DNA from: Actinospica robiniae DSM 44927
GTDB taxonomy: Bacteria > Actinomycetota > Actinomycetes > Streptomycetales > Catenulisporaceae
Direction of reading: 5' to 3'
Length of the DNA stretch: 64,000 nucleotides
Assembly: GCF_000504285.1 (NCBI RefSeq)
Contig: NZ_KI632511.1
Location: 2,415,372-2,479,371, forward strand
In this document: in pieces, positions 51,420 to 60,269 of the stretch
Layout of the letters: every line of letters begins with the position of its first letter
How positions within the stretch are numbered: the first letter of the stretch is position 1
Made by a program: the position numbers and the translations under genes
Notes under the pieces: model-generated
What the model was told of the DNA's origin: nothing
The model's database searches: none
What the model saw: the letters and a program-made list of their open reading frames with translations, nothing else

Positions 51420-53099
51420 TCACTGATACACCCCTTCCACCCGCCAGGCGCCGTGTTCGAGCGCGAGCAGGAACGCGCGGCCGTCCGCGACCGACAATTG
51501 CAGCCGGGCCCGGCGGCGGACGGCGGTGGACCAGGGGCGCTCGTGGTACGGCCAGGGGCCGGCCCAGCCGGTCACCCGCAGCCGGTCGCCGCCGAGCACC
51601 AGTACGGCGGGGCCAGCGGTCAGCCGGGCCCGGCCGGTCACCCCGACCTGCTCGCCGCGCGGGTCGAGCAGCTCGGCCGGGTACGGCTCGTCCGGGACCA
51701 GCGCGGGCGCGGGGGCGGGCAGGGCGCCGGGCCAGGGGGCCGCGGGGTCGTCGGCCGGGCCGATGGACGGGGTCTCGCCCCAGGGCAGCCGCCGAATCCG
51801 GGAACTCGGATCGCGTCCGCCGGTCTCGTGCAGCAGGGCCACGCCCTCGTGGCCGAGCATCGCTTGGACTCGCTCGGCCACCCGGCCCACTCGGTCCGGC
51901 ACCTCCTCCCGGCCCCAAAGCGTCTGCTGGCTGCCGGTGTCGGTCTGCAGCGGGCCGGGGACCAGACGCAGGCAGGCGACCGGGTCGACGACGGCGCGGC
52001 CGTCGGCGTCGTCCTTGCCGGTTCCGGTGCGTCCGGATTCGTCTGATTCGCCGCGCGCGGAACGGGTCCGCCAGCCGTCAAGCTGCCAGCGCACCCGCTG
52101 CGCGAGCGCGGAGGCGGATAGGGCTGCGCCGAGTGCGTCGCCGTTGCGCCAGCTGCGCACGCTTTCCCGGCCGCTCTCGGTGACCAGCTCGATCCGGACG
52201 GCGGCGCAGGTCACCCCGGCAGCGGCCATGAGCGCGTGCCACCGGTCGGCCAGCGCCTTGGCGGCGAAGACGATCGGTTCGTCCTGCTCGGCCGGGGGGT
52301 CGAACAGGTGCTCGGCGCTCAGGTCCTCGCCCGGGCGGCGCGCGGCGGGCGGGCGCGGGTCGAGGCCGCGAGCCAGGCGGTGCGCCTGGGTTCCCACCAC
52401 GCCGAAACGGTTGGCCACCGCGGCGGCGGGCAGGGCGGCGAACTCGCCGAGGGTGCGCAGGCCGAGGCGTCCGAGCAACTCGGCCAGGTCTGGTAGGTCG
52501 AGCACGTCGAGGGGATGCGGGGCGAGGAACGCGGACGCGTCTCCCAGCGGGACGATCAGCGGCTCGTCGACCGGGTGGCGAGCAGCCAAGCAAGCTGCGA
52601 AGGCTCCGTCGGCGACGGCAACTCCGCAACCGAGCGGGCCGCCGGCCGGAGTGCCGGCATCGGCCACGGCCTCGCGCACGCAAGCGGCCAGCAGTTTCTC
52701 GCCACCGTGGTAGCGGGCCGGGCCGCGGGCGGCGAGGACGATCAGCCCGGGGCGCACCACCTCCACCCCGGCCGCGACGTCCTCGACCGCCTGGACCACA
52801 GGCTCGAACCAGAGTTCCTCGGCACGTTCATCGCGCGAATGGAGGGTGAGTTCGGGACAGCGTCGCTGTGCGTCGCGTACGGCCTGCCCACGCCGCACCC
52901 CAGCAGCTCGGGCAGCCGGGGAGCAGGCCAGGACAGTGCGACGGGAACCGTTGCCGGCCAAGACGGCAGCGGGCATGTCGGGGTCGGCGCCCACGGCCAG
53001 CACCGGCCAGTCCGGGCACCAGACGGCGAGGACGCGGTCGGCGCCGGGCGGCGCGGCGTCGCGGGGCCCCTCGCCTGGGGAACTCGCACCCTGATCCAC
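51420..53099 (-). CDS. imuB: catalytically inactive Y-family polymerase-like protein ImuB
   Basis: The protein has 559 residues. The ImuB N-terminus VLAVWCPDWPVLAVGADPDM replaces the Y-family catalytic Asp region, so it cannot polymerise. Little-finger-type segments follow (LGLRTLGEFAALPAAAVANR, then GTQAHRLARGLDPRPPAARR). A clamp-binding motif QQTLWG lies at about residue 390, the equivalent of the mycobacterial QLPLWG. The C-terminal part binds ImuA' and DnaE2 in mycobacteria. GTG 53099 has a GGAG Shine-Dalgarno eight bases upstream. It is the middle gene of imuA'-imuB-dnaE2 with gaps of 71 and 73 bp. Confidence 0.93.
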   Translation of the reverse strand: MDQGASSPGEGPRDAAPPGADRVLAVWCPDWPVLAVGADPDMPAAVLAGNGSRRTVLACSPAARAAGVRRGQAVRDAQRRCPELTLHSRDERAEELWFEPVVQAVEDVAAGVEVVRPGLIVLAARGPARYHGGEKLLAACVREAVADAGTPAGGPLGCGVAVADGAFAACLAARHPVDEPLIVPLGDASAFLAPHPLDVLDLPDLAELLGRLGLRTLGEFAALPAAAVANRFGVVGTQAHRLARGLDPRPPAARRPGEDLSAEHLFDPPAEQDEPIVFAAKALADRWHALMAAAGVTCAAVRIELVTESGRESVRSWRNGDALGAALSASALAQRVRWQLDGWRTRSARGESDESGRTGTGKDDADGRAVVDPVACLRLVPGPLQTDTGSQQTLWGREEVPDRVGRVAERVQAMLGHEGVALLHETGGRDPSSRIRRLPWGETPSIGPADDPAAPWPGALPAPAPALVPDEPYPAELLDPRGEQVGVTGRARLTAGPAVLVLGGDRLRVTGWAGPWPYHERPWSTAVRRRARLQLSVADGRAFLLALEHGAWRVEGVYQ

Positions 53100-53170
53100 T
53101 GCTTACTCCATCGAAACGCTTTCCTATACGGCTCACCGGATCAGCCCGCGAGCGGAGCCGCACGCCAGGT

Positions 53171-54091
53171 TCAGGCCACGGCTGTGAGCCGGCGTATCCC
53201 GCCCTGGTCTTTCTCGGCCGGATCGAACGCGGGCGCACCCACCGCTCCGGACTCGACCCAGGGGGCCAGACCGCCTTCGTCGGCCGGGAGCCAGACCTGC
53301 GCGGTGCGTACGCGCCGAGCTCGGTCCTCGGCGGTCACGACCGCTTGGCCCCCGAGCAGACGGCCGGTGCCCGTACCGAGCCCCATCCAGCCGAGCCGTT
53401 TCACGCGCAGTACTGTGCGGGCGCTGGGCCAGGGGCCGAGCACGAGCAGTGCCGCCCGGTGCCGCTCCCCCGCCGCCGCGCCCTGCCGGAGTCTCGCGTC
53501 CACTCTCCGGGCCACCTGCGGGGAGACCGCGCCCGGCGGGCTGAGCAGCAGCAGGTCGACTCCGTCAGCCAGCACCGCGGACACCTCCGCCCACTGCTCG
53601 CCCGGCTCGGGCACCATGAGCAACCGCTGCAACGCCCCAGCCCGCACCGCGTGGGCGCCGAGCAGGCCGGCCAACGCCGCGCCGCCCAGCGCGCTCGCGC
53701 CCACCGCCGCGCACCACAGGCCCTGCCGCAACGCGCCGGCCAGCAGTGCGAGGGCGAGGTAGTCGACCGTCACGGGCCCGCCGCCCAAGATTGCGCCACC
53801 GAGGTGACGGCCGCCGACCAGCGACAGTGCCTCGCCGCGACGGACTCCGCCGGGGACGAGCGCGGCCAGCGGTTCGAGCAGAGCGATCGGGTCGCGACCG
53901 GCGGAGGCCGGGGCGGGGCCCGGAGCCGGGTCGGCCACGGGGTCGGCGGGTTCGGGCGTCATGCCGGTGACCACCGGCCGAAGCGGCGCGGCGGACGTCC
54001 GTGCGGCCAGCCGTTCGACCGCGGCCGCTAGCGCGGCGCGGCGGGCGGCGGGGTCCGCCGGCCGTTCTTCGAACAAATGAGCGACAGCCAC
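53171..54091 (-). CDS. imuA': ImuA' mutasome accessory protein (RecA/SulA-like)
   Basis: About 306 residues from GTG 54091, which coincides with the predicted transcription start; the frame is open upstream but unlike protein. It has the ImuA' pattern LVPGGVRRGEALSLVGGRHL and YLALALLAGALRQGLWCAAV, then AVLADGVDLLLLSPPGAVSP and VLRVKRLGWMGLGTGTGRLL. A RecA-like fold without a usable Walker A loop is seen, as in mycobacterial ImuA'. With ImuB and DnaE2 it forms the damage-inducible mutasome. The first 25 bases contain a near-consensus SOS box. Confidence 0.9.
   Translation of the reverse strand: MAVAHLFEERPADPAARRAALAAAVERLAARTSAAPLRPVVTGMTPEPADPVADPAPGPAPASAGRDPIALLEPLAALVPGGVRRGEALSLVGGRHLGGAILGGGPVTVDYLALALLAGALRQGLWCAAVGASALGGAALAGLLGAHAVRAGALQRLLMVPEPGEQWAEVSAVLADGVDLLLLSPPGAVSPQVARRVDARLRQGAAAGERHRAALLVLGPWPSARTVLRVKRLGWMGLGTGTGRLLGGQAVVTAEDRARRVRTAQVWLPADEGGLAPWVESGAVGAPAFDPAEKDQGGIRRLTAVA
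54069..54084. promoter_or_regulatory. SOS-box-like site at the imuA' start
   Basis: TCGAAC-AAAT-GAGCGA matches 10 of 12 defined positions of the actinobacterial SOS box TCGAAC-N4-GTTCGA. It covers bases +8 to +23 of the predicted transcript, where bound LexA would block elongation or promoter escape. The core CGAACAAATGAGC recurs upstream of dnaE2. Confidence 0.6.
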
Positions 54092-54097
54092 AGCGCC

Positions 54098-54126
54098 AGT
54101 ATCACCCGGCGCCCGGAGCGTGTCAA
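54098..54126 (-). promoter_or_regulatory. promoter of the imuA'-imuB-dnaE2 operon
   Basis: On the minus strand TTGACA (54126-54121), a 17-bp spacer and GATACT (54103-54098). The predicted start at about 54091 is the GTG of imuA', so the operon mRNA is probably leaderless. It is one of the best consensus promoters in the window. Confidence 0.65.
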
Positions 54127-54286
54127 AGCCTGGAGAACGCTGACGCCGGATCAGATCCGGCGGCCGGCGCGGCCCCGCCGCGGCGGCCCGGTCACCCCGC
54201 GTGAGCTGGGCCGGAACGGCCGGGAGCGGTCGGCCGGCGCGGCCGGCCCGGTTGCTCCCGACGGGCGGTTCTGCTGGGATGCGGTC

Positions 54287-55048
54287 ATGGCACCTCTCGC
54301 ACACTCAGCCCTCTACGACTCCATCGGCGTCGGCTACGCCGCGGCTCGCCGGGAAGATCCCCGGTGGCGGGCGGCGATTCTCGACGCCCTCGGCGCAAGC
54401 TCGCCCGTGCTGAACGTGGGGGCTGGGGCCGGTTCGTACGAGCCCGACGACCGCTTCGTCGTCGCGCTCGACCCGTCGTCGGAGATGCTCTCCCAGCGGC
54501 CGGAGGGCGCGGCGCCGTGCGTGCTGGGCGTGGCCGAGCACCTGCCCGCGGCCGACGGGGCGTTCGGCGCGGCGATGGGCGTGCTGACGGTGCACCACTG
54601 GCCGGACTGGCGGCGAGGCCTGGCCGAGCTGCGCCGGGTGGCTGAGCGGCAGGTGCTGCTGGCCACCGACACCGAGCGGCTGGCGCAGTTCTGGCTGGCC
54701 CGCGACTACGCGCCCGAGCTCGCCGCGTACGAGCGCCGCCAGACCACCGCCGCCGAGGTCGCGGCCGAGCTGGGCACCGAGGACGTGCGGGTCATGTGGA
54801 TGCCGCACGACTTCACCGATGCCGTCTACCCGGCGTTCTGGCGGCGCCCCGAAGCCTTCCTGGAGCAAGGGCTTTGGCGCCATTCCTCCGCGCTGGCCAA
54901 GCTCGAGCCCGAGGTGCGCCGCCGCGCGATGACGCGGCTCGCCGCGGATCTCGAGGACGGGACCTGGCACGCACGCAACGCCGAGCTGATGGAGCGTGCT
55001 GACTTCGACGCCGGCTTCCGCCTCGTCGTCAGCCGGCGCGACTCCTGA
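54287..55048 (+). CDS. SAM-dependent methyltransferase
   Basis: The protein has 253 residues. Motif I is VLNVGAGAGSYEPDDRFVVA, followed by LDPSSEMLSQRP and the post-motif AAMGVLTVHHWPDWRRGLAE of Methyltransf_11 proteins. VWMPHDFTDAVYPAFWRRPE and the helical C-terminus resemble small actinobacterial methyltransferases of unknown substrate. No strong Shine-Dalgarno precedes ATG 54287; TGGGAT lies six bases upstream and may act as a -10. It is divergent from the imuA' operon. Confidence 0.88.
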   Translation: MAPLAHSALYDSIGVGYAAARREDPRWRAAILDALGASSPVLNVGAGAGSYEPDDRFVVALDPSSEMLSQRPEGAAPCVLGVAEHLPAADGAFGAAMGVLTVHHWPDWRRGLAELRRVAERQVLLATDTERLAQFWLARDYAPELAAYERRQTTAAEVAAELGTEDVRVMWMPHDFTDAVYPAFWRRPEAFLEQGLWRHSSALAKLEPEVRRRAMTRLAADLEDGTWHARNAELMERADFDAGFRLVVSRRDS

Positions 55049-55081
55049 TCAGCGCTGTTCGGGCAGCGGTACGCCACCCGA

Positions 55082-55321
55082 TCATCCGCGGCCGGCGTCC
55101 GCCACCGCCGCCATCATCTTCTGGATCGCCTGCCGCGTCACGCCCAGCTCCCGGGCGACGTCGGCCTGGGAGAAGCCTTCGGCCATCAGCTTCTCGATCA
55201 GGTCCCGGCGCTCGCGGCTGAGCCTGCGGGCCGCGGCGGCGTGCTCGATCGCCGCGGCCCGCACCCGCAAGAGGTCCTCGAACAACTCGGTGTGCGCGGT
55301 GGATTCGATATGTTTGACCAT
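55082..55321 (-). CDS. 79-residue HTH protein
   Basis: Residues 30-75 contain a simple HTH (RERRDLIEKLMAEGFSQADV, ARELGVTRQAIQKMMAA) of the sigma-70 region-4/Fis-like or resolvase-type class. The N-terminus (IESTAHTELFEDLLRVRAAA) is helical. It is small and probably a DNA-binding regulator acting as a dimer. It is divergent from a P-loop protein gene. Two palindromes CAACC-N3-GGTTG lie in the gap, over its own promoter region, so autoregulation is likely. Confidence 0.75.
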   Translation of the reverse strand: MVKHIESTAHTELFEDLLRVRAAAIEHAAAARRLSRERRDLIEKLMAEGFSQADVARELGVTRQAIQKMMAAVADAGRG

Positions 55322-55334
55322 GCAGTCATTGTGA

Positions 55335-55367
55335 CAACCCCAGGTTGCCTATGTCAACCGGGGGTTG
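55335..55367. promoter_or_regulatory. two CAACC-N3-GGTTG palindromes between the HTH and P-loop genes
   Basis: The copies are 55335-55347 (spacer CCA) and 55355-55367 (spacer GGG), centres 20 bp apart, two helical turns. Outer GACAACCCC and GGGGTTGTC also form a larger dyad around the pair. Both starts lie close (about 14 bp to the HTH start, 26 bp to the P-loop TTG). Recognition by the adjacent HTH protein is inference. Confidence 0.65.
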
Positions 55368-55392
55368 TCGCCTACGGAGGGAATCAGGGGAC

Positions 55393-55947
55393 TTGCACGA
55401 CGAGAACCAGAGCTTCGCCGCCGAGGCACTGCTGATAGGCGGGCGCGCGGGGGTCGGAAAAAGCACGCTCGGCTGGGAGATCTCGACCCAGTTGCAGAGC
55501 GCTGAGATCGGGCACGCCTACGTCGAGGGCGACTTCCTCGACCAGCTCTTCCCCGCGCCGGCACAGGACCCGAGCAAGAGCGGGATCACCGAGGCGAACC
55601 TGACCGCGATGTGGCGCAACTACTCGGCGCACGGGTGCCGACGGCTCGTCTACACCAACACCGTGTCAGTCCTCGAACCCGACTTGATCGTGCGTTCGCT
55701 GGGCGGCTCGGTGCGGGTGATCTCGGTGCTGCTGACCGCATCCGACGACGTCACGCGCGCACGCCTGGAGGCACGGGAGATCGGCAGCCAGCTCGAACCG
55801 CATGCGGAACGCAGTGCTCGCATGGCGTCCTACCTGCAGCAGACCGCGCCCGAATCGGTCTCGCGGGTGGCCACGGACGGACGGACCGTCGAGGAACTGG
55901 CGCGGTCGGTGATCGAACTCACCGGGTGGCTGACGGGCTCCGTTTGA
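55393..55947 (+). CDS. P-loop ATP-binding protein, small-molecule/nucleotide kinase-like
   Basis: About 184 residues. TTG 55393 has AGGGGA just upstream and gives MHDENQSFAAEALLIGGRAG. Walker A is GGRAGVGKST near residue 17. The later VYTNTVSVLEPDLIVRSLGG and TARLEAREIGSQLEPHAERS resemble AAA_18/AAA_33-type adenylate-kinase-like ATPases with a helical lid containing an Arg. Actinobacterial relatives are annotated ATP-binding proteins, some kinases of antibiotic-like substrates. The phosphorylated substrate is unknown. Its promoter region is shared with the HTH gene. Confidence 0.8.
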   Translation: MHDENQSFAAEALLIGGRAGVGKSTLGWEISTQLQSAEIGHAYVEGDFLDQLFPAPAQDPSKSGITEANLTAMWRNYSAHGCRRLVYTNTVSVLEPDLIVRSLGGSVRVISVLLTASDDVTRARLEAREIGSQLEPHAERSARMASYLQQTAPESVSRVATDGRTVEELARSVIELTGWLTGSV

Positions 55948-56068
55948 TCCCGGCGGCGCTCCCGCGAACGGACCGGCGACGGATCGCGACGAGCCGCAAC
56001 AGTCTTGTCAGAGGCCTGTCGTGGCTCTAGTTTCTCCCTCACCCACACTACTCTCGGGAGGGATCAGC

Positions 56069-57748
56069 TTGCGCCACCAAGGCCTGCTACCCGGCGCGAT
56101 CGCCGTCGTCACCCTCATCGCCGGCGCCGCGTTCGCGTCCCCGGCCGTGGCGGCCACCGCCGCGGCTCCGCACAACCCGCTGCTCAAGTACGTGCTCTCA
56201 CAGGGCGATGACGACGACCAGGGCGATGATCCGGCGCTGTCAGCCCTCTGCCAGTCCTATGCGGGCGACACACACGTCTACCGGTCGATCGCGCCGAACC
56301 TCGACGTGATCTCCGGCGACACCGTCGTCCCGGTGGGCAGCCAGACCGGCTGCTACGCCGCGCAGAACGAGACGTCGGTGGCGGTCAACCCGGAGAACCC
56401 GCGCAACCTGGTCGCGGGCTCGAACGACTACCGGGTGTTCAACGACCGGGAGCAGCGCAACGACTCCTCGGGCTGGGCGTACACCTCCTTCGACGGCGGC
56501 CGCACCTGGAAGAACGTGCAACTGCCGGGGCTCACCTACGAGACCGGCGCGACCGGCGCACTGTCCGACATGGACGGAGCCGGCGACCCGGTGCTCGCCT
56601 TCGGTCCGCATAACACCGTCTACTACGCCAACATCGCCTTCTCACGCCTCAACGACGGCTCGGCCCTCGTGGTCTCGGTCTCCCACAACGGCGGACTGAC
56701 CTGGGGCCAGCCGAGCATCGTGCAGATCGACGGCGCGGCGGCGGACGGCACGCCGACGGACACGGACTACTTCAACGACAAGAACTGGATCGCGGTCGAC
56801 CCGCACACCGGCCAGGTGTACCTGACCTGGAGCCGCTTCACCTACGACGACTCGGGCGACTACCTCGAGTCGCCCATCATGCTCAAGACTTCGGTGGATC
56901 AGGGCAGGACCTGGTCCTCGGCGCGCCGCGTCTCGCCGACCACGACGGACTTCTCCGGCGGGCTGACGGCGTTCGCCCAGGGCTCCAACCCGCAGGTGGC
57001 CGCGGACGGAACGCTCTACGTGGCGTACGAGTCGTCCGTGTGCGCGACACTCGCCTGCACCGGTGCGTCAGACCATGACGAGACCGTCGTGGCCACCTCC
57101 CACGACCATGGCAGGACCTGGACGAACGCGCTGATCGGGCAGAACTTCGACTACCCGCTCAACGCCGACATCGGTGACGACGCCTTGACCGGCGAGAACT
57201 TCCGGATCAACTCGTACCCGCAGTTGACGATCGACCCGGTCACCCAGCACCTGTACGTGGTCTGGTCGGATGACCGCAACGGCCAGTACGACTCGTCCGG
57301 AGCGTCGGTGCAGACCGACGGCACGGCTTTCATCGCCGGCTCCGGCGACGGCCGGCACTGGAGCGACGTCACCGCGGCCGAGCCCGGAGGCGACGTGTTC
57401 TTCCCGGCCGTGGCCGCGAATGCGGGGAGGGTCGCAGTGACCTACTACACCCGCTCGTACGACCCGAGCGGCATCGACCTCGACTACGCCTACACCACCG
57501 TGGACCGGACGGGGCAGCACTCGCCGCAGCATCGCATCACCACCGCTTCGGAGAACCCTGATGTGCAGTTCGTCGGCGTCGGCGCAGTGAGCGGCCAGAC
57601 CCTGCAGGGCGAGTTCATCGGCGACTACAGCGCCGTGGCCCTCGGCGCCGACGGGGTGTTGCACCCGGTCTGGACCGACTTCCGCGGCCGGCCCGGCGTC
57701 GATACGCCGCATCAGACGGTGGACACGCAGGCCATCCGGCTCCGGTAG
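56069..57748 (+). CDS. secreted sialidase-like beta-propeller (BNR/Asp-box) protein
   Basis: About 559 residues. TTG 56069 is chosen for the GGGAGGG Shine-Dalgarno six bases upstream; it gives the signal peptide MRHQGLLPGAIAVVTLIAGA with cleavage near PAVAATAAA. Five Asp-boxes (S-x-D/N-x-G-x-T/H-W) occur in FDGGRTWKN, HNGGLTWGQ, DQGRTWSS, HDHGRTWTN and SGDGRHWSD. The propeller resembles GH33 exo-alpha-sialidases, but the catalytic Arg triad and Tyr/Glu pair cannot be assigned, so it may bind rather than cleave. An acidic DDDDQGDD stretch precedes the propeller. It is probably extracellular. Confidence 0.82.
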   Translation: MRHQGLLPGAIAVVTLIAGAAFASPAVAATAAAPHNPLLKYVLSQGDDDDQGDDPALSALCQSYAGDTHVYRSIAPNLDVISGDTVVPVGSQTGCYAAQNETSVAVNPENPRNLVAGSNDYRVFNDREQRNDSSGWAYTSFDGGRTWKNVQLPGLTYETGATGALSDMDGAGDPVLAFGPHNTVYYANIAFSRLNDGSALVVSVSHNGGLTWGQPSIVQIDGAAADGTPTDTDYFNDKNWIAVDPHTGQVYLTWSRFTYDDSGDYLESPIMLKTSVDQGRTWSSARRVSPTTTDFSGGLTAFAQGSNPQVAADGTLYVAYESSVCATLACTGASDHDETVVATSHDHGRTWTNALIGQNFDYPLNADIGDDALTGENFRINSYPQLTIDPVTQHLYVVWSDDRNGQYDSSGASVQTDGTAFIAGSGDGRHWSDVTAAEPGGDVFFPAVAANAGRVAVTYYTRSYDPSGIDLDYAYTTVDRTGQHSPQHRITTASENPDVQFVGVGAVSGQTLQGEFIGDYSAVALGADGVLHPVWTDFRGRPGVDTPHQTVDTQAIRLR

Positions 57749-57764
57749 CGAGATCCGGCAACAG

Positions 57765-57805
57765 CGAGCGCGTCCCTCCGGCTTCGGCGCGGGGGGACGC
57801 GCTCG
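57765..57805 (+). terminator. terminator after the sialidase-like gene
   Basis: Perfect 12-bp arms (57765-57776 and 57794-57805) with a 17-nt loop containing GCTTCGGC, 16 bp after the stop codon. No U-run follows, as usual for this GC content. Confidence 0.8.
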
Positions 57806-57952
57806 GCGCTTTCGCGGGATTCCCATGCCCTCCGCGCACGGCCGGGAACCGGCCGTGATCTGCGCGAGCCCTCCCCGGGCGGTGGATCCGCGCGGGCTAC
57901 CATGGCCCGGCAGGACGTCAGCTCGTTTGAACTCTTCGAAGGCGGATCGCTC

Positions 57953-58933
57953 ATGGAGACCAGGGAACTCGGCCGCACCGGCCGGAACGTCGGTGTGATC
58001 GGGCTCGGCGCGTGGCAGCTCGGCGCCGACTGGGGGCAGGTGGACGAGGCGGACGCGTTCGCCACCCTGCGCGCGGCGGTGGAGGCGGGCGTCAGCTTCA
58101 TCGACACGGCGGACGTCTACGGGGACGGGCGCAGCGAGCAGTTCGTCGGCCGCTTCCTGCGGGAGGCCGGGGCGCCGCTCACGGTGGCCACCAAGATGGG
58201 CCGCCGGGTGGCTCAGGAGGCAGCGAACTACAACGCCGAGAACTTCCTGGCCTGGAACGACCGCTCGCTGCGCAACCTCGACGTGGAGCGGATCGACCTG
58301 GTCCAGCTGCACTGCCCGCCGGACGAGGTCTACGCCGACGACCGGGTCTTCGACGCCCTCGACGACCTGGTCGAGCGCGGCCGGATCGCGGCGTACGGGG
58401 TGAGCGTGGAGACCTGCGAGCAGGCGCTGTCCGCGATCCGCCGGCCGAACCTGGCCTCGGTCCAGATCATCCTGAACGCGTTCCGGCTCAAGCCGCTCGA
58501 GCAGGTGCTGCCCGCCGCGCGCGCCGCGGGCGTCGGCATCATCGCGCGCGTCCCGCTGGCCAGCGGCCTGCTGTCGGGCCGGTACACGGTGAAGACGGAG
58601 TTCGCGGCCGACGACCACCGCGCGTTCAACCGCCACGGCGAGGCCTTCGACGTCGGCGAGACCTTCTCCGGCGTGGACTACGAGACCGGGCTCGAGGCGG
58701 TCGAGCGGCTGCGGCCGCTGGTGCCGGAGGGCGTGAGCCTGGCGCAGTTCGCGTTGCGCTGGATCGCGGATCAGGACGCTGTCAGCGTCGTCATTCCGGG
58801 TGCGCGCAATCCGGAGCAGGCCCGGGCGAACGCCGCGGCCGGCTCGCTGCCGCACCTGACGCCGGAGGCGCACCAGGCCGTATCCGAGGTCTACGACGAG
58901 TTGATCAAGCCTCTGGTCCACGACCGCTGGTAG
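57953..58933 (+). CDS. aldo/keto reductase
   Basis: About 326 residues from ATG 57953; the frame is open 17 codons earlier. The TIM-barrel AKR motifs are clear: the catalytic Asp and Tyr in FIDTADVYGDGRSEQFVGRF, the Lys in TVATKMGRRV and the His in DLVQLHCPPDEVY. NAFRLKPLEQVLPAARAAGV and VVIPGARNPEQARANAAAGS complete the NADP site. It resembles YajO/voltage-channel-type AKRs. The carbonyl substrate is unknown. It is separated from the sialidase gene by a terminator, so it is its own unit. Confidence 0.92.
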   Translation: METRELGRTGRNVGVIGLGAWQLGADWGQVDEADAFATLRAAVEAGVSFIDTADVYGDGRSEQFVGRFLREAGAPLTVATKMGRRVAQEAANYNAENFLAWNDRSLRNLDVERIDLVQLHCPPDEVYADDRVFDALDDLVERGRIAAYGVSVETCEQALSAIRRPNLASVQIILNAFRLKPLEQVLPAARAAGVGIIARVPLASGLLSGRYTVKTEFAADDHRAFNRHGEAFDVGETFSGVDYETGLEAVERLRPLVPEGVSLAQFALRWIADQDAVSVVIPGARNPEQARANAAAGSLPHLTPEAHQAVSEVYDELIKPLVHDRW

Positions 58934-59060
58934 CGGCACCGAAGACGCCGGGCGCCATTTAATTGCTGTTGGCAAGCAACAATATCTGGCGTACCGGCGC
59001 CGGGGACCTATCATGGCCGCAGCGGCGTGATCCAGGGACTACGGCAAGCGGGGTGCGGCG

Positions 59061-60269
59061 ATGACCGTCGGTAGGGAGCGCATCACCATCGGCCTGGCCG
59101 CCGACGCGCCCGCGCAGGCCACCACGGCCGGCGCGGGCGCGGACGGCACCCGGGCCCAGCTGTTCGCCGAGGTGCTCACGGCCGGGCCGCTCTCGCGCAC
59201 CCAGCTGGCCCAGCGCACCGGCTTGTCCCAGTCGACGGTGACCAAGGTCGTCAATCCGTTGATCGAGGCCGGCTACGTGGCGGAGACCGGCGAGCACAGC
59301 GTGGGCGTCGGGCGGCCGCAGCGGCTGCTCGAGGTGGCGGCGTCGCGGCACGCGGTGATCGGGGTGAAGCTGGCTCCTGGCACTGTCACCGGCGTGCTCA
59401 CCGATCTGCGGGCGCAGGTGCTGTGCGTCCGGGAGCGGCGGCTGACGGCGGGTCATGATCCGGCGGCCGCGATATCTGCGGCCGCGGCCGTGGTGCTGGA
59501 CCTCATGGCTTCCGACCGCGGCGCTCCGGACCGGCTGATCGGCGTGGGCGTGGGCGTCGGCGGGCACGTGGACCCGGGCGCGGGGCGGGTGGTGCACTCG
59601 GGCATCCTCGGCTGGGACGAGGTGGCGGTGGCGGCCCCGCTGGGCGCGGCGACCGGCCTGCCCACGGTCGTCGGCAACGACGTGGACGCGCTGGCGGTGG
59701 CAGAACGCTGGTTCGGACTCGGCCGCGGCGTGGACACCTTCGCACTGGTGACGGTGGGCCCGGGGATCGGCTGCGGGCTGTTCCTCGGCGGCGAGCTGTT
59801 CACCGGATCCAGCGGCCTGGCCGGGGAACTCGGCCACATCCCGGTGCGCGCCGACGGCGAGGAGTGCGGCTGCGGACGCCGCGGCTGCCTGGAGACGGTG
59901 GCCTCGGACGAGGCGATCCTGCGTGGTATCGAACGCGCCGGCGGAGCACGCCCGGCCTCGATCGAGGACGCGGTACGCCTGGCCCGGGCCGGCGACGCGG
60001 CGGCGGCCGCCGCGTTCACCTCGATGGGTGAGGAGCTCGGCAGAGCCCTGGCAACCCTGGGCAATCTGATCAACCCGGCCCGGATCATCCTGGCCGGAGA
60101 GCGTGCCGACGCGTTCGACCTGTTCGGCCAGTCCTGCGAGAACGCCTGGCGTGCCCACTCGTTCTCCACCGCCTCGCGTGACTGCGCCCTGACGGTGGAC
60201 GTGACCGACGACGCGCAGTGGGCACGAGGCGCGGCCTGCCTGGTGATCCGGGAGGCAGTGGCGGGCTAG
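59061..60269 (+). CDS. ROK-family transcriptional regulator (paralogue 1)
   Basis: The protein has 402 residues. An N-terminal wHTH (LFAEVLTAGPLSRTQLAQRT, LSQSTVTKVVNPLIEAGYVA) precedes a ROK sugar-kinase-like domain with the zinc motif CGCGRRGCLE. The ATP-binding glycine loop of ROK kinases is not recognisable at VIGVKLAPGTVTGVLTDLRA, so it is a regulator, not a kinase. It is clearly paralogous to the ROK gene at 61.0 kb. An imperfect palindrome (ATTGCTGTTGG..., 58962-58983) lies upstream and may be its operator. Its TAG stop is inside the left flank of the MITE. Confidence 0.9.
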   Translation: MTVGRERITIGLAADAPAQATTAGAGADGTRAQLFAEVLTAGPLSRTQLAQRTGLSQSTVTKVVNPLIEAGYVAETGEHSVGVGRPQRLLEVAASRHAVIGVKLAPGTVTGVLTDLRAQVLCVRERRLTAGHDPAAAISAAAAVVLDLMASDRGAPDRLIGVGVGVGGHVDPGAGRVVHSGILGWDEVAVAAPLGAATGLPTVVGNDVDALAVAERWFGLGRGVDTFALVTVGPGIGCGLFLGGELFTGSSGLAGELGHIPVRADGEECGCGRRGCLETVASDEAILRGIERAGGARPASIEDAVRLARAGDAAAAAAFTSMGEELGRALATLGNLINPARIILAGERADAFDLFGQSCENAWRAHSFSTASRDCALTVDVTDDAQWARGAACLVIREAVAG

